Shown here in pieces: positions 1-8,793 of a stretch of DNA of 64,000 nucleotides. The stretch's first letter is position 1. Each line of letters begins with the position of its first letter. The stretch is from Streptomyces antimycoticus (lineage in GTDB: Bacteria > Actinomycetota > Actinomycetes > Streptomycetales > Streptomycetaceae). A model generated the notes under the pieces. The model saw nothing but the letters and a program-made list of their open reading frames with translations. It ran no database searches and was not told the origin of the DNA. Position numbers and translations under genes: made by a program. The stretch covers positions 310,001-374,000 of the forward strand of contig NZ_BJHV01000001.1 in the NCBI RefSeq assembly GCF_005405925.1. Direction: 5' to 3'.

Positions 1-552
1 CTTGCGCATGTGTCCGAGCACGACGATGGTGATCGCCCAGGCCAGGATGTCGTGGACGAAGATCGCACTGGTGCGGGAGATGAAAGGCAGCAGGGCCATG
101 AACCACATCAGCAGGCCGGTGAACATCATCACCAGCACGGCGCCGGCGATCCAGCCGGCGTAGAGCTTCTGGCCCGCGTTGAACTTGCCGGCCGGGCGCG
201 CCTCGGGTGACTTCCGGCGCCTGCGGACGGCGCGCAGCCACTGCCGGTCGTACACCGCGAAGCGGTTCAGCCGGCGCAGGTCCGCCCGGAAGCTGGGAGA
301 CAACAGCCCCAGCAGGAAGGGCAGGGGCAGCGAGATACCGGACCACTCGTGGACCGTGACCATCAGATGCCGCCGTCCGACGAGCAGGGCCAGCGGCCCG
401 AGATACAGACAGGCGGCGGAGACCAGGCACACCAGCATCAGCAAGCCGGTGGCCCGGTGGACCATGCGCTCGGCGGTGCTGAAGCGGCGGACCCTCTCGG
501 AGGGGTCAGGCGCTGTGCCGGTCGGCGCCGTCGAGCCAGCCGTCGACCGCAT
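1..552 (-). CDS. Membrane b-type cytochrome subunit (partial)
   Basis: The reverse strand stays open from an ATG at 552 to the window edge (184 codons, C-terminus missing). The product has hydrophobic stretches around residues 35-60, 72-85, 133-158 and 165-180, and histidines at 32, 62, 68, 167 and 181 placed as expected for haem ligands in the cytochrome b561/formate dehydrogenase gamma superfamily. The gene overlaps the 3' end of the molybdopterin oxidoreductase by 47 bases, so the two are translationally coupled. Inferred role: membrane electron donor or acceptor for that exported molybdoenzyme, analogous to MsrQ with MsrP. The family is inferred from topology and histidines only. Confidence 0.75.
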   Translation of the reverse strand, partial: MRSTAGSTAPTGTAPDPSERVRRFSTAERMVHRATGLLMLVCLVSAACLYLGPLALLVGRRHLMVTVHEWSGISLPLPFLLGLLSPSFRADLRRLNRFAVYDRQWLRAVRRRRKSPEARPAGKFNAGQKLYAGWIAGAVLVMMFTGLLMWFMALLPFISRTSAIFVHDILAWAITIVVLGHMRK

Positions 553-1222
553 AACCTCGCTCCTCCCAGTAGCCGGGGACGACCTTGTCGGTGACGGAGA
601 TACCGGACAGCCACTTGGCCGACTTGTAGAAGTACATGGGGGCCACGTAGAGGCGGACCGGGCCGCCGTGGTCGTGGCTGATGGGCTTGTCCTGCATGTT
701 CAGCGCCACCAGGACGTCGGAGCGGCGCGCCTGTTCCAGGGTGAGGCTCTCGGTGTAGGCGCCGTCGAAGCAGGTGAACCGGATCGCCGCACCCGGAGAA
801 CGCACCCCGGCGTCATCGAGGATGTCGGCCAGCTTCACGCCGTCGAAAGGCGTCTTCTCGACGCGCCAGCCGTCGGTGCACACGACGTCGTGGACGACCC
901 TCGTCCGCGGCATCGCACGCAGGTCGGCGAGCGTGTAGGTCTTCGGCTTCTGCACCAGCCCGCCGACCGTGAGTTCGTAGTTCGACTCGTTCTTGTGCGG
1001 CACCGAGCCGACGACGCTGTAGTACCGGAAGCCGCCCGGATTGGGCAGCAGACCGGTCAGGCCCGTGGCGTCGACCTCGGAGGCGGCGGCCAGGAAGTTC
1101 TCCCAGCCGCGCTGGAGATACGGCGCGGCAGCAAGCCCCGCCGCACCCGCGCCGAGCATGCCCAGCATCGCCCGCCGGCCCACCGGGGCACCCCCGGACC
1201 TCGGCTTCGGCTTTTCCGCCAT
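506..1222 (-). CDS. Tat-exported molybdopterin-dependent oxidoreductase (sulfite oxidase/MsrP-like fold)
   Basis: 238 residues. The N-terminus has a twin-arginine signal (GRRAMLGMLGAGAAGLAAAP, from about residue 15), so export of a folded cofactor-bearing enzyme is expected. The Moco domain follows, with the molybdenum-ligating cysteine at residue 115 in VVCTDGW and the later FDGVKLADIL and KSAKWLSGI segments typical of the family. It is shorter than E. coli MsrP (YedY) and ends without a dimerisation domain. It leads a two-gene operon with the membrane cytochrome. A near-perfect palindrome at 1270-1296 lies about 50 bases upstream. The substrate cannot be read from sequence; sulfite, sulfoxides and other oxides are all possible. 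Confidence 0.88.
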   Translation of the reverse strand: MAEKPKPRSGGAPVGRRAMLGMLGAGAAGLAAAPYLQRGWENFLAAASEVDATGLTGLLPNPGGFRYYSVVGSVPHKNESNYELTVGGLVQKPKTYTLADLRAMPRTRVVHDVVCTDGWRVEKTPFDGVKLADILDDAGVRSPGAAIRFTCFDGAYTESLTLEQARRSDVLVALNMQDKPISHDHGGPVRLYVAPMYFYKSAKWLSGISVTDKVVPGYWEERGYAVDGWLDGADRHSA

Positions 1223-1269
1223 GGTGTGCTCCTTCGGACACGTGTGAACTCTGCCGAGCCTTGCGCGAC

Positions 1270-1296
1270 ATCGTCACCGGTTTAACTGGTGACGAT
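1270..1296. promoter_or_regulatory. Palindromic operator, copy 1 of GTCACC-N9-GGTGAY
   Basis: A 27-base imperfect palindrome whose 13-base arms differ at one position, centred at 1283, upstream of the molybdoenzyme operon. Its core GTCACC-N9-GGTGAC recurs at 4955, 15681, 18329 and 18368. Recognition by the CGNR regulator encoded at 4976 is inferred from the copy at that gene's own start. Confidence 0.65.
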
Positions 1297-1394
1297 GCTG
1301 GCATAGGGGTGTCGGAGCTGTCAACAACAAACGTATGAATCGACGGCTGCTAGGCTGTGAGGTGACGTTGACCGTGTATCGAGGAGTCACAGAC

Positions 1395-1537
1395 GTGGTG
1401 GGTGAAGACGACATCTCCGGGTGAGATCCGGATCTGACGGCCACCGGCCGGCGCTCAGGAGCGCTGCCGAGGTGGTCCGTCTCGTCGTACCCCTTTTCCC
1501 ACGTCTGCCCAGGGCAGAAGTCTGATCTCTGCCCTCA
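1395..1537 (+). promoter_or_regulatory. Attenuator-like leader of the first ABC-F gene
   Basis: Three segments in the leader are mutually complementary: TCTGCCC at 1504-1510, GGGCAGA at 1512-1518 and TCTGCCC at 1528-1534. The middle one can pair with either neighbour, the arrangement of an antiterminator/terminator switch. A tiny GTG-initiated reading frame (about nine codons ending at TGA, 1395-1424) lies upstream and could be the sensing peptide. ABC-F resistance genes are known to be controlled by ribosome-mediated attenuation; whether this leader works that way is inference. No U-run follows the 3' hairpin. Confidence 0.4.
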
Positions 1538-1557
1538 AGCCGCTCGAGGTCGCCTCC

Positions 1558-3192
1558 ATGTCCGACGCCGCCATCGTCTGCTCGAACCTCTCCTTCGCCT
1601 GGCCCGACGACACCCCGGTCTTCCACGACCTGTCCTTCACCGTGAACCCCGGCCGTACGGGCCTGGTCGCCCCCAACGGCTCCGGCAAGAGCACCCTGCT
1701 CAAACTGATCGCCGGCGAACTCAAGCCCGCCACCGGCGCGGTGTCCGTCGGCGGCACCGTGGGCTACCTCCCGCAGAGCCTCCCCCTGACCGGCGATCTC
1801 ACGGTCGCCGAGGTGCTCGGGGTCGACGAGGTGATCCGCGCCCTGGACGCCGTCGAGTCCGGCGACGTCGGCGAGGAGCACTTCACCGCCATCGGCGACG
1901 ACTGGGACATCGAGGAGCGCACCCACGCCCAGCTCGGCCGCCTGGGCCTGGCCGACCTCGCCCTGGACCGCAGCCTGAGCACGCTCAGCGGCGGCCAGGT
2001 CGTCTCGCTCGGCCTCGCCGCCCAGCTCCTCAAGCGCCCCGACGTACTGCTGCTCGACGAGCCGACCAACAACCTCGACGTGGAGGCCCGGCACAAGCTC
2101 TACGACGTGCTGTCGGACTTCAAGGGCACGCTCCTGCTGGTCAGCCACGATCGCGCCCTGCTTGACCGCATGGAGCGCATCGCCGAGCTGGGCAGCGACG
2201 AACTGCGCCTGTACGGCGGCAACTTCACCGAGTACGAGGAGGCCGTGCGCGCCGAGCAGGAGGTCGCCGAGAAGAACGTCCGCAACGCCGAGCAGGAACT
2301 CAAGCGGGAGAAGCGGGAGATGCAGCAGGCCCGCGAGCGCGCCGAGCGCCGCGCGAACAACGCCGCCAAGAACCTCAAGAACGCCGGTCTGCCCAAGATC
2401 TTCGCGGGCAACATGAAGCGGGGCGCGCAGGAGGCCGCGGGCAAGTCCGGCACGATGCACGCCTCCCGGGTCAGCGAGGCCAAGGCCCGCCTCGACGAGG
2501 CCGGACGCGCTCTGCGCGACGAGCAGCGCCTCACTCTGGACCTGCCCGACACCCAGGTGCCCGCCGGGCGCAACCTCTTCCTCGGCGAGGGCATGCAGGT
2601 CCGCCTCGGGGACAAGGACGTGTTCACCGCGGGCGGCGTCGACCTGACCGTCCGCGGCCCCGAACGCATCGCGCTGACCGGGCCCAACGGCGCCGGCAAG
2701 ACCACCCTGATGCGTCTGATCACCGGCGAACTCGCCCTGGACAGCGGGGAGATCAAGCGCAACGACGGCCGCATCGCCTACCTCTCGCAGCGCCTGGACC
2801 TGCTGGACCTGGAGCGCACCGTCGCGGAGAACTTCGCCGCGTTCGCCCCCGAGCGGCCCGAGGCGGAGCGGATGAACCTGCTCGCCCGCTTCCTCTTCCG
2901 GGGCCCGCGGGCACACCTGCCCGCCCGGGTGCTCTCCGGCGGCGAACGGCTGCGCGCCACCCTGGCCTGCGTGCTGTGCGCCGAGCCGGCCCCGCATCTG
3001 CTGCTGCTCGACGAGCCGACCAACAACCTCGACCTGGTCAGCGCGGGCCAGCTGGAGGGCGCGCTCAACTCCTACCAGGGCGCCTTCATGGTGGTCAGCC
3101 ACGACGAGCGGTTCCTCGCCGAGATCGGCGTGAACCGCTGGCTGTGGCTGGCCGACGGCACGCTCAAGGAGACGGGAGCTCCCGCGGTGTGA
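1558..3192 (+). CDS. ABC-F family ATPase (ribosome protection/translation factor type)
   Basis: 544 residues with two ABC cassettes and no membrane segments. Cassette 1 has Walker A at about residues 38-45 (APNGSGKST), LSGGQ near 143 and [12 protein letters not shown] charged, Lys/Arg/Glu-rich linker at about 225-290 corresponds to the ABC-F interdomain (P-site tRNA interaction) region. Cassette 2 has [17 protein letters not shown] and a second [11 protein letters not shown], each with the switch motif SHD. The ATG at 1558 follows a 170-base structured leader. ABC-F proteins displace antibiotics from the ribosome or tune translation; the drug spectrum cannot be inferred. A second ABC-F gene follows directly. 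It is intact and unambiguous. Confidence 0.93.
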   Translation: MSDAAIVCSNLSFAWPDDTPVFHDLSFTVNPGRTGLVAPNGSGKSTLLKLIAGELKPATGAVSVGGTVGYLPQSLPLTGDLTVAEVLGVDEVIRALDAVESGDVGEEHFTAIGDDWDIEERTHAQLGRLGLADLALDRSLSTLSGGQVVSLGLAAQLLKRPDVLLLDEPTNNLDVEARHKLYDVLSDFKGTLLLVSHDRALLDRMERIAELGSDELRLYGGNFTEYEEAVRAEQEVAEKNVRNAEQELKREKREMQQARERAERRANNAAKNLKNAGLPKIFAGNMKRGAQEAAGKSGTMHASRVSEAKARLDEAGRALRDEQRLTLDLPDTQVPAGRNLFLGEGMQVRLGDKDVFTAGGVDLTVRGPERIALTGPNGAGKTTLMRLITGELALDSGEIKRNDGRIAYLSQRLDLLDLERTVAENFAAFAPERPEAERMNLLARFLFRGPRAHLPARVLSGGERLRATLACVLCAEPAPHLLLLDEPTNNLDLVSAGQLEGALNSYQGAFMVVSHDERFLAEIGVNRWLWLADGTLKETGAPAV

Positions 3193-3271
3193 GCCGCCGA
3201 CGTGTGACGTGGCCCGCGTCCGAGGCCCCGTGCCCGGCGGGCCGACCACCGATCACGTTGGACGGTTCCCC

Positions 3272-4933
3272 ATGCCCCAGCCCGCCCTCCTCGCCCACGA
3301 CCTCGTCCGCAACCTTGGCGGCCGACGCGTCCTCGACGGCGTCTCCCTGACCGCCTCCCCCGGCCACCGCATCGGCCTGATCGGGGAGAACGGCGTCGGA
3401 AAGTCCACCCTCCTGCGCGTACTCGCCGGTGTCGACGAACCCGACGCGGGAAGCGTCACCCGCCCGGCCGACCTCGGCTACCTCCACCAGGAGATGCCGT
3501 ACGCCGCCGACTCCACCATCGCCGCGGTGCTCGACGAGGCGCTGCGCGAAGCCCGCGAGGACCTCACCGAGATCGAACGGCTCGGCGCGGAGCTCGCCCG
3601 CGTCCCGGAAGACGACCCCGGCCACCAGGAACTCCTCGACACCTACGGCAGGCGCCTCGAACAGGCCCAGGACCGAAAGTCCTGGGACGCCGACCGCCGC
3701 GCCGCCCTGGTCCTGGACGGTCTGGGCCTCGGCGCGCTCGGGCACGACCGCACGCTCGGTTCGCTCTCCGGCGGACAGCGCGGTCGGCTGGCCCTGACCG
3801 CGCTGCTCGTACGGCGTCCGTCGGCGCTGTTGCTGGACGAGCCGACCAACCACCTCGACGACGGTGCCGCCGCCTTCCTGGAGGAGCAGATCCGCGGCCT
3901 GCCCGGAATCGTGGTGATCGCCAGCCACGACCGGGCGTTCCTCGACGCCGTCTGCACCGACCTGATCGACCTCGACCCGGCGGCGGACGGCCCGGTCCGC
4001 TACGGCGGCAACTACAGCGCCTACCTGTCGGAGAAGCGCGCCGAGCGGGAGCGCTGGGAGCGGCGGTACGCCGAGGAGCAGGAGGAACTGGAGGAGCTGC
4101 GCCGGTCGGCGGGGGTGACCGCACACCGCGTTGCGCCGGACCGGGGCCGTACCGACAACGAGAAGATGGGGTACGGCCACCGGGCCGGGCGGGTGCAGAA
4201 CCAGATCTCACGGCGGGTCCGCAACGCCACCCGGCGGCTGGAGGAACTGGAGCGCACCCAGGTCACCGAGCCACCGCGCCCCCTGCGGTTCGCGGCCGGG
4301 GAACTGGCCGCGCACACCGAGGAGGGGCCGCGGCCCCTGGTGTCCCTGCACGACGTGCGGGTGCCCGGCCGGCTCGCACTGAACGGTCTCGAGGTGGCGG
4401 CGACGGACCGGCTGCTGATCACCGGCGGCAACGGGGCGGGCAAGTCGACGCTGCTCGCCGTGCTCGCCGGACATCTCCCGGCCGAGGGCGCGGTGCACCG
4501 GCGACGCAGGCTGACGGTGGGGCTGCTCACCCAGGACACCGTCTTCGAGCGGCCCGACCGCACGGTCCGCGACACCTACGAGCTGTCGCTGGGCCCGGCG
4601 CGGGCCGAGAGGGTGCCGCTGGGCTCGCTCGGTCTCCTGCACGAGGCGGACCTGGCCAAACCGGTCGGGCAGCTGTCCGTGGGGCAGCGCCGACGCCTGG
4701 CACTGGCCCTCCTGGTGGCCCGACCGCCCCAGCTGCTGCTGCTCGACGAGCCGACGAACCACCTCTCCCCGCGCCTGTGCGACGAACTGGAGGCCGCACT
4801 GGGTGCGGGCCCCGGCGCGATCGTCGTGGCGAGCCACGACCGCTGGCTGCGGCGACGGTGGCAGGGCCGCGAACTCCGTCTGGAACCGGGAGGTGAGGGC
4901 ACTCTCGCGAGGGAGCACTGCCTGAAACGGTGA
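3272..4933 (+). CDS. Second ABC-F family ATPase
   Basis: About 553 residues from the ATG at 3272 (MPQPALLAHDLVRNLGG). The frame is open upstream to 3209, but the domain begins here. Cassette 1 has GENGVGKST, LSGGQRGR and [11 protein letters not shown]. The linker is basic and glutamate-rich (ERWERRYAEEQEELEELRRS). Cassette 2 has GGNGAGKST, LSVGQRRRL (a variant signature) and [11 protein letters not shown]. The arrangement resembles Streptomyces macrolide/lincosamide/streptogramin ABC-F proteins, though assignment to a named resistance type is not justified. It lies about 80 bases after the first ABC-F gene on the same strand, probably co-transcribed, and the two may have different targets. 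Confidence 0.92.
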   Translation: MPQPALLAHDLVRNLGGRRVLDGVSLTASPGHRIGLIGENGVGKSTLLRVLAGVDEPDAGSVTRPADLGYLHQEMPYAADSTIAAVLDEALREAREDLTEIERLGAELARVPEDDPGHQELLDTYGRRLEQAQDRKSWDADRRAALVLDGLGLGALGHDRTLGSLSGGQRGRLALTALLVRRPSALLLDEPTNHLDDGAAAFLEEQIRGLPGIVVIASHDRAFLDAVCTDLIDLDPAADGPVRYGGNYSAYLSEKRAERERWERRYAEEQEELEELRRSAGVTAHRVAPDRGRTDNEKMGYGHRAGRVQNQISRRVRNATRRLEELERTQVTEPPRPLRFAAGELAAHTEEGPRPLVSLHDVRVPGRLALNGLEVAATDRLLITGGNGAGKSTLLAVLAGHLPAEGAVHRRRRLTVGLLTQDTVFERPDRTVRDTYELSLGPARAERVPLGSLGLLHEADLAKPVGQLSVGQRRRLALALLVARPPQLLLLDEPTNHLSPRLCDELEAALGAGPGAIVVASHDRWLRRRWQGRELRLEPGGEGTLAREHCLKR

Positions 4934-4954
4934 CGCTTCTTGCGCCCGGCAGGA

Positions 4955-4975
4955 GTCACCTGTCAAGATGGTGAT
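4955..4975. promoter_or_regulatory. Operator copy 2, at the CGNR regulator start
   Basis: GTCACC-N9-GGTGAT ends one base before the GTG start of the CGNR gene. This position suggests autoregulation and possibly a leaderless transcript. Half-sites and spacing match the sites at 1273, 15681, 18329 and 18368. Confidence 0.6.
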
Positions 4976-5536
4976 GTGAATCTCGACCATGTATTCGTAT
5001 GCGCGCACCCCGCCCTCGACTTCGCGGCCACCCTCCGGGCCCGGCGCTCGACCCGGTTCGAGATGCTCGTGACGCCGGAGCGGCTGAATGCCTGGTACCT
5101 GGAGTCCGGGCTGGTGGACACGATCACGCCCGGCGAGGAGGACGACGTGCGGGAGGCGACGACCGTGCGCGAGGCCATCTACCGGCTCGTCACCGACCGT
5201 CGGCTCGGTGAGGAGTTCGACCGGGAGGCGCTCGCCGTGGTCAACGCGGCCGCGCGCAAGACCCCCGTGACGCCGCAGCTCACCCGGACCGGCCGACACA
5301 CCGAGGCGACGCCCGAGCAGGCGCTGGCGACCGTCGCCCGGCAGGCCGTCGAACTGCTCAGCGGACCGGACGTCCCCCTGATGAAGGAGTGCGGCAACCC
5401 CGAGTGCACCCGGGTCTACATCGACCGCTCCCGGGGCATGCGGCGACAGTGGTGCGGCATGGAGTCCTGCGGCAACAAGATCAAGGCCGCCGCCTACCGC
5501 GCCCGCAAGAAGACCGCGCCCGCCGTGAACGCCTGA
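4976..5536 (+). CDS. CGNR zinc-finger transcriptional regulator with ABATE domain
   Basis: 186 residues from GTG 4976 (MNLDHVFVCAHPALDF); the frame is open from 4940, but the ABATE domain starts at NLDHVF. Residues 1-130 are the ABATE (putative stress/ligand sensing) region. The C-terminus holds the zinc finger with Cys139, Cys144, Cys160 and Cys165 in CGNPEC...QWCGMESCGNK, followed by a basic KAAAYRARKK tail. These are predicted transcription factors in actinobacteria whose ligands are mostly unknown. Operator copy 2 overlaps the 5' region of this gene and four more copies lie in front of nearby genes, making it the best candidate for their regulator. Confidence 0.87.
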   Translation: MNLDHVFVCAHPALDFAATLRARRSTRFEMLVTPERLNAWYLESGLVDTITPGEEDDVREATTVREAIYRLVTDRRLGEEFDREALAVVNAAARKTPVTPQLTRTGRHTEATPEQALATVARQAVELLSGPDVPLMKECGNPECTRVYIDRSRGMRRQWCGMESCGNKIKAAAYRARKKTAPAVNA

Positions 5537-5653
5537 CCGGAGCGGCGTACGGTCCCCCGGCTCAGCCGATCGCGAGGTCCTTCGCGACCGCCTGACCGGG
5601 ACGGCGCACGGTCCCGGGCGGACGCCGGCGTCAGTCGGCTGCGAGGTCCTTGA
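5532..5653. repeat. Imperfect tandem repeat, about 58 bases, two copies
   Basis: CCTGACCGG...CGGCG-ACGGTCCC...GCGAGGTCCTT occurs at about 5532-5582 and again from 5591 to about 5653. The first copy starts at the stop of the CGNR gene and the second runs into the 3' end of the reverse-strand remnant. This is probably a local duplication of an intergenic tail. Confidence 0.45.
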
Positions 5654-6060
5654 GGGTCTTGCGGAACTTGTTCATCAGCATCCGCCGGGCCCAGCGCGCG
5701 GGCGGCGGCAGGCGGGCGCACAGGTGGTCCCGGCCGGGAGCGGGCTCGGGGTGCTGCAGGAGGCCGAGGACCAGGTGCGGCCCGCCGCGCCGTACCCCGT
5801 CGGTCACCGCGTCGCGAAGCCTCAGAACATGCTCGTCCGGGATCTTGGGGAGCAGCGCTCTGAGCAGCGGTTCCTCGGCGGCGAACTGCCCGGTGAGCCG
5901 GTCCCGGACGCGGTGGGAGGTGAGGCCCCTCCTTCATCGCGTGCCCCCAGCTCACCGATCCGCCGACCCGGCGCTCCTCGGCGATCCGCGCGATGACGCT
6001 CTTCAGCTCGTCGAGGCCCCCGGCCAGCGCGTCGTCCTCCTCGGTCAGCGGCTCGAGACC
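5631..6060 (-). pseudogene. Remnant of an uncharacterised gene, frameshifted and 5'-truncated
   Basis: The reverse strand reads as protein in two frames. About 6060-5930 gives an acidic helical segment (EEDDALAGGLDELKSVIA, then GGSVSWGHAMKEG). From about 5930 to the TGA at 5631 another frame gives RDRLTGQFAAEEPLLRALLPKI and a basic tail ending MLMNKFRKTLKDLAAD. The frame change is near 5930. There is no start codon before the sequence merges with unrelated plus-strand coding near 6090. I do not recognise the family. It lies back to back with the glucosaminidase fragment, consistent with a deletion scar. Confidence 0.4.
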
Positions 6061-6089
6061 GCGGACAGCTTCGGGATACCGCTTCCGCA

Positions 6090-6667
6090 GTTCACCGCGG
6101 AGACGTACGACCTGTCCGGCCGCCGGATCGCGAGCACCCGGCAGGCGCGCGTGGACGTGACCCCGCCGCCTCGGCCGTGGCCTTCACCTCGGTGCCCACG
6201 GGCGACCTGCCGGACCTGCACCTGCTGCGGCTGACCCTGACGGACGACCGGGGCCAGACGCTGTCCCGCAACACCTACTGGCGCTGCCGCACACCCGAGG
6301 CGCTACGCGCGCCCTCAACCAGGTCCAGCAGGCCAAGCTGCCGGCCTCCCTCACGCGGGTGTCGCGCGACGGAGACCGGGGTACGGCGACCGCAACGGTC
6401 CACAACCGCGGGTCCATGGTCGCCGCGATGGTCCGGCTCTCCCTACTGCAGGAGGACGGCGCCCGGGTCCTGCCGACGCTCTACGACGACAACTACCTGT
6501 GGCTGCTGCCAGGCGAGACACACACGGTGACCTTGTCATGGCCCGCGTCCGCCCTGCCCTCCGGCCGACCGAAACTGCGGGCCAAGGGGTACAACACTCC
6601 CCCGGTCACCGGCGCGGCTGAGCAGCACTCACAGGAATGGGGATCCCGTCACACACTGCGCTCGTAG
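6090..6667 (+). pseudogene. C-terminal remnant of exo-beta-D-glucosaminidase-like GH2 enzyme
   Basis: Three frames in succession match the C-terminal beta-sandwich part of GH2 exo-beta-D-glucosaminidases: an ETYDLSGRRIAS segment near 6100-6165, then LHLLRLTLTDDRGQTLSRNTYW to about 6305, then VHNRGSMVAAMVRLSL and RVLPTLYDDNYLWLLPGE through the stop at 6667. The catalytic TIM barrel is absent. At least two indels separate the pieces. Intact family members degrade chitosan outside the cell. The fragment overlaps the convergent PTPS-family gene by 19 bases at its end. Confidence 0.65.
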
Positions 6668-7047
6668 CCGGCCCACGCGATGTGCGACTCGTGCAGCGTC
6701 ACGACCACCTCGCGGATCCCGCGGGCGCCCTCCCCCAGCGTGCCCGCGTGGATCGCCTCGGCCAGGCGGTCGGCGATCACCTTGGCCAGGTACTCCGTCG
6801 AGGTGTTGACCTGGTGGAACTGCTCCTCGTCGTCGAGGTTGCGGTAGTTGAACTCGCCGATCACCTTGCCGAGTTCGGTGGTGGCCAGACCGATGTCGAC
6901 GACGATGTTGTCGTCGTCCAGCTCCGGGCGCCGGAACGTCGCGTCCACGACGAACGTCGCCCCGTGCAGCCGCTGGGCGGGCCCGAAGACCTCGCCGCGG
7001 AAGCTGTGGGCGACCATCATGTGGTCACGTACGGTGATGCTGAACAA
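6649..7047 (-). CDS. 6-pyruvoyl-tetrahydropterin synthase/QueD-like protein
   Basis: 132 residues from TTG 7047 (reads [15 protein letters not shown]), chosen because GGAGG sits five bases upstream; the frame is open to 7137 without a better site. The T-fold motifs [27 protein letters not shown] and [15 protein letters not shown] are present, ending with [10 protein letters not shown]. The usual Cys-x3-HGH zinc/catalytic motif is changed: RLHGATF lacks both the cysteine and the second zinc-ligand histidine of HGH. It belongs to the PTPS superfamily, but the reaction may not be the QueD reaction. It is the only clearly intact gene in a decayed stretch. Confidence 0.8.
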   Translation of the reverse strand: MFSITVRDHMMVAHSFRGEVFGPAQRLHGATFVVDATFRRPELDDDNIVVDIGLATTELGKVIGEFNYRNLDDEEQFHQVNTSTEYLAKVIADRLAEAIHAGTLGEGARGIREVVVTLHESHIAWAGYERSV

Positions 7048-7217
7048 GGGGTCCTCCAGGTGTGGCGACGGTCCGGCGCGGAGCATGCCCGGCGCACGTG
7101 TGATCGAGGCTATGCCCTGAGGAATGCCGGGGTCCACACACGAGGTTTCTCCGACATGTGAACCTCATGTGCTGTCGTCTCGTGTCCTCTTCATGTGTCG
7201 GAAGGCAGAGGTGGACC

Positions 7218-7717
7218 ATGGAGACGTCACCGGGGAGCCGTCTGGAGAAGGTCCTTGCCGACTTCGCCGAGCAGTACGGAGCTTGGTCCAGGGCCCGGGA
7301 ACAGCTGAGGGCGCTGTCGGTGACGGCGCGTTCAAGAGACGGCCTCGTGGAGGTCACGGTGGGCGCAGGCGGCCAGGTCACGAGGATCCGCTTCGTCGAC
7401 AACCGATTCCGGGACCTGACGGCCGCGCAGCTCGGCGACAGCGTCCTGGCGGCCCTGACAACGGCCCGGGTCGAGGTCGCGGCCCGGGCCGTCGCCGTGA
7501 TGACGCCGCCGACTTCCGGCTGCCGCCGGCCCCGGGCCCGGTGCTCCGGGACACGACGGGGGCACGGCCCCAGGGGCCGCTGTGGGGCCGTAGCCGTCCC
7601 GGTACGCGGTCTTCCTCGCTGCCCGCCGCCCTGCCGGCAGAGGTGCGCGAGGCCGTCATGGCGTTGAGGGTCTACGGCGATCCTTCGTGGCTCCCCGAGC
7701 AGCAGTCACACGTGTGA
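7218..7717 (+). pseudogene. YbaB/EbfC-family DNA-binding protein with frameshift
   Basis: ATG 7218 begins METSPGSRLEKVLADFAEQY, followed by VTARSRDGLVEVTVGAGGQVTRI, the core of the YbaB nucleoid-associated fold. The family-like reading leaves this frame near 7500 and continues in another frame (DDAADFRLPPAPGP ... LPAEVREAVMALRVYGDPSW) to the stop at 7717. A one-base indel near 7500 therefore separates N- and C-terminal parts. Related actinobacterial proteins often have such Pro/Gly-rich tails. Authentic decay or sequence error cannot be told apart here. Confidence 0.6.
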
Positions 7718-7719
7718 CT
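7704..7719. promoter_or_regulatory. Perfect 16-base palindrome upstream of metallo-hydrolase
   Basis: AGTCACACGTGTGACT lies over the stop of the YbaB-like gene, 44 bases before the metallo-hydrolase ATG. It is a plausible operator and differs from the GTCACC-N9 sites. No cognate regulator is evident. Confidence 0.35.
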
Positions 7720-7762
7720 CTTCTCAGGTAGGTTTGGGCGCGACGAGAGGATCGGAGCGGCC

Positions 7763-8527
7763 ATGTCGAAGTTTCTGCGTGAGGACGACATCGTCAGCGT
7801 CGAGAGCAACGTCTATTCGGTGTCCGGGAGCAACACCAACTGGGTGATCGTCAAGGACGGGGACAGCTGCACCCTCGTCGACACCGGCTACCCCGGCGAC
7901 CGCGACGTCGTGCTCGCCTCGCTGGAGGAGGCCGGGCTGAACGCACGCTCCGTGGCCGCCGTCCTGGTCACCCACGCGCACAACGACCACATCGGCGCGG
8001 CCGAGCACCTGCGCGCCGCGTACGACGTGCCGGACCTCATGCACCAGGACGAGGTGCCGCACGCCCGCCGCGACTTCCTCGACCAGGTGACGGTCGGACA
8101 GGTGCTCGCGCAGGCATGGCGGCCCGGTGTGCTCCCGTGGGCCGTACACGCCCTCCGGGCCGGCGGGACCACCCATGTTCCCGTCTGCGAGCCGCAGGCG
8201 TTCCCCGCGCCGGGAGCCCTGGACCTGCCCGGTGCGCCGGTGCCCGTGCACACACCGGGACACACCAAGGGTCACTGCGCCTAGCACCTGCCCGAAAGCG
8301 GCATCCTGATCACGGGCGACGCTCTGGTGACCGCGCATCCCACGTCACGTATCAGCGGCCCACAGCTGCTGCCCAACATGTTCCACACCGACCGTGCCCG
8401 GGCGCTGGACTCCCTGGCCTTGATCGAGAACCTGGACGCGGACCTCGTCCTGCCCGGCCACGGCCCCGTGCACCACGGGTCGGCCAAGGAGGCCGCCCTG
8501 ACGGCCCGTGAGCACGCCGCGAGGTGA
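7763..8527 (+). pseudogene. Metallo-beta-lactamase fold hydrolase interrupted by TAG
   Basis: ATG 7763 gives a typical MBL-fold protein: the HAHNDHIG zinc motif near residue 71, a VHTPGHTKGH motif near the break, then after an in-frame TAG at 8282 the same frame continues with ESGILITGDALVTAHP and VLPGHGPVHHGSAKEA to the stop at 8527. The break changes one codon only (GHCA, TAG, HLPES), so a single substitution would restore a 254-residue enzyme. It could be a true nonsense mutation or a base-call error. The substrate is unknown; lactone, thioester or glyoxalase II-like activity occurs in this fold. Confidence 0.75.
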
Positions 8528-8793
8528 CGACGGACCGACTGGGATCGGCCACGGAAACGCGTTCAACAACACACCTACCGGGCAGTATGGCCGTAGAGAA
8601 CCTCATGCGAGGGATGTCGCCGGACCCCGGGTGGCCGAAGAAGGGCCACACTTCCTCCATGCGCAGGCACATCAGCGCTTATCGTGAAGGGTGGGCATGC
8701 CAGGCGAACCACCTGGCGTTGACACCTATCCGCACGGGACCCTCGCCGTGGGTACCATGCGCAACGTCATTCATATCGAGGGAGTGAACGGTT

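Noticed and set aside
1387..3249. 620-codon reverse-strand open frame
   Set aside because: Antisense to the first ABC-F gene, which has all ATPase motifs in order.
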